Source: CAZTGZ01 sp044339595 (GTDB taxonomy: Bacteria; Bacteroidota; Bacteroidia; NS11-12g; UBA9320). Taken from it: 6,040 bases of DNA. Positions 5,538 to 6,040 of the stretch are shown one piece after another. The translations under genes were made by a program, and so were the position numbers. Under the pieces are notes generated by a model. That model did no database searches. It saw nothing but the letters and a program-made list of their open reading frames with translations, and was not told the origin of the DNA. The stretch is taken from positions 1 to 6,040 of the forward strand of contig JBIIVF010000139.1 in the NCBI GenBank assembly GCA_044339595.1, given 5' to 3'. Each line of letters opens with the position of its first letter. Position 1 is the stretch's first letter.

Positions 5538-6040
5538 AACTTCTTCTTTTTTCTTGGGAAAAGCGATGCTGAGTAACACGCTCGACCCTAAAATTCCGAT
5601 GATGATATAAAGCGAAATAAAGTTGTTCATCCCCAAGGTTTCTAAGAAATGATGAAAAGTCATTTTTACACCAATAAACATCAATAAGATAGATAATCCT
5701 TTGCCTAAATAATGGAACAGGTGCATGATGTTCGTTAAAAGGAAGAACATGCTTCGCAACCCCATGATGGCAAAAATATTCGAGAAGAAAACGATAAAAG
5801 GATCGAGTGTTACGGAGAAAATTGCCGGTACAGAATCCACCGCGAAAATGACATCTGAAAATTCTACCACCAACAATACCAAAAACAAAGGTGTCACCCA
5901 TAGTTTTCGATCCTTCCGAACAAAGAAATTTTCACCGATAAACCTCGGAAACACACGAAATACTTTCCCTGCCAATTTTACAACCGGATGATTGTTTTCG
6001 TCCATTTTCTCTTCTTTTTCTTTGCTCATAAGCATTTTAA
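5523..6040 (-). CDS. TerC-family integral membrane protein (C-terminal half; start lies beyond the window)
   Basis: The stop is TAA at 5525-5523 and the frame is open to the right edge. An internal ATG at 6035 gives 170 residues, but TerC proteins are usually around 300 residues or more, and the MLMSKEKEEKMDENNHPVV stretch after that ATG resembles the hydrophilic loop in the middle of the family, not an N-terminus. I therefore treat it as partial at the edge. Counting from that Met, the family core is plain: LVVEFSDVIFAVDSVPAIFS at 55-74, a conserved DPFIVFFSNIFAIMGLRS at 78-95, and FIGVKM at 120-125. Four or so membrane segments lie at about 48-74, 79-105, 110-128 and 138-158, followed by a charged tail. 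Acidic residues E58, D61 and D67 within the membrane fit the cation-site motif. Relatives (Alx, TerC, YkoY/YceF) are linked to manganese export or metal loading of secreted proteins, and others to tellurite resistance; no ter genes are seen here. It is convergent with the GT9 gene. Confidence 0.9.
   Translation of the reverse strand, partial: KMLMSKEKEEKMDENNHPVVKLAGKVFRVFPRFIGENFFVRKDRKLWVTPLFLVLLVVEFSDVIFAVDSVPAIFSVTLDPFIVFFSNIFAIMGLRSMFFLLTNIMHLFHYLGKGLSILLMFIGVKMTFHHFLETLGMNNFISLYIIIGILGSSVLLSIAFPKKKEEVSAVD

Noticed and set aside
5523..6035. A complete short 170-residue TerC-like gene starting at 6035
   Set aside because: The frame has no stop before the window edge, the region around that Met matches the family's central loop, and half of the usual membrane segments would be missing; truncation by the window is the simpler reading.
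1..6040. CRISPR array, tRNA/rRNA, insertion sequence, or phage/defence module
   Set aside because: No regularly spaced repeats, tRNA cloverleaf pattern, transposase or integrase coding region, or terminal inverted repeats were seen; the coding density is filled by envelope-related genes.

Overview
The window looks like a piece of a Bacteroidota chromosome. It is AT-leaning, start codons sit behind A-rich leaders with almost no Shine-Dalgarno sequences, and the gene families are typical of that phylum: a LysM + RlpA-like (DPBB) protein, a long-form NfeD protease, an O-antigen-ligase-type membrane protein, a GT9 heptosyltransferase-like enzyme, a TerC-family protein, and the start of a secreted protein resembling an outer-membrane beta-barrel. 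I cannot assign a genus from sequence alone.

Layout. Two gene strings diverge from a 117-bp intergenic region (2673-2789). Leftward (minus strand) lie a secreted LysM/DPBB protein (2672-1644), an O-antigen ligase/polymerase-family membrane protein overlapping it by 11 nt (1654-428), and, after a 70-nt gap, the first 119 codons of a probable outer-membrane beta-barrel protein that leaves the window at base 1. Rightward (plus strand) lie a long NfeD membrane serine protease (2790-4160), a small secreted protein of unknown function joined to it by an ATGA stop/start overlap (4157-4573), and a GT9 glycosyltransferase 4 nt further on (4578-5537). A minus-strand TerC-family gene enters from the right edge and converges on the glycosyltransferase gene, their 3' ends overlapping by 15 nt (5523-5537).

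Common theme. Nearly everything here concerns the cell envelope: peptidoglycan binding (LysM), sugar-polymer ligation or polymerisation (Wzy_C family), LPS-core-type sugar transfer (GT9), membrane protein quality control (NfeD), an outer-membrane protein, and a membrane metal transporter-like protein (TerC). The divergent arrangement suggests shared control from the central region, which holds a 16-bp near-perfect palindrome; that is inference.

I found no RNA gene, CRISPR array, insertion sequence, integrase or other mobile element. The window reads as ordinary core or near-core chromosome, not a defence or mobile island. The points most worth a second look are the apparently inactive RlpA-like domain on the LysM protein, the NfeD gene without a stomatin partner but coupled to an unknown secreted protein, and the palindrome between the divergent genes.
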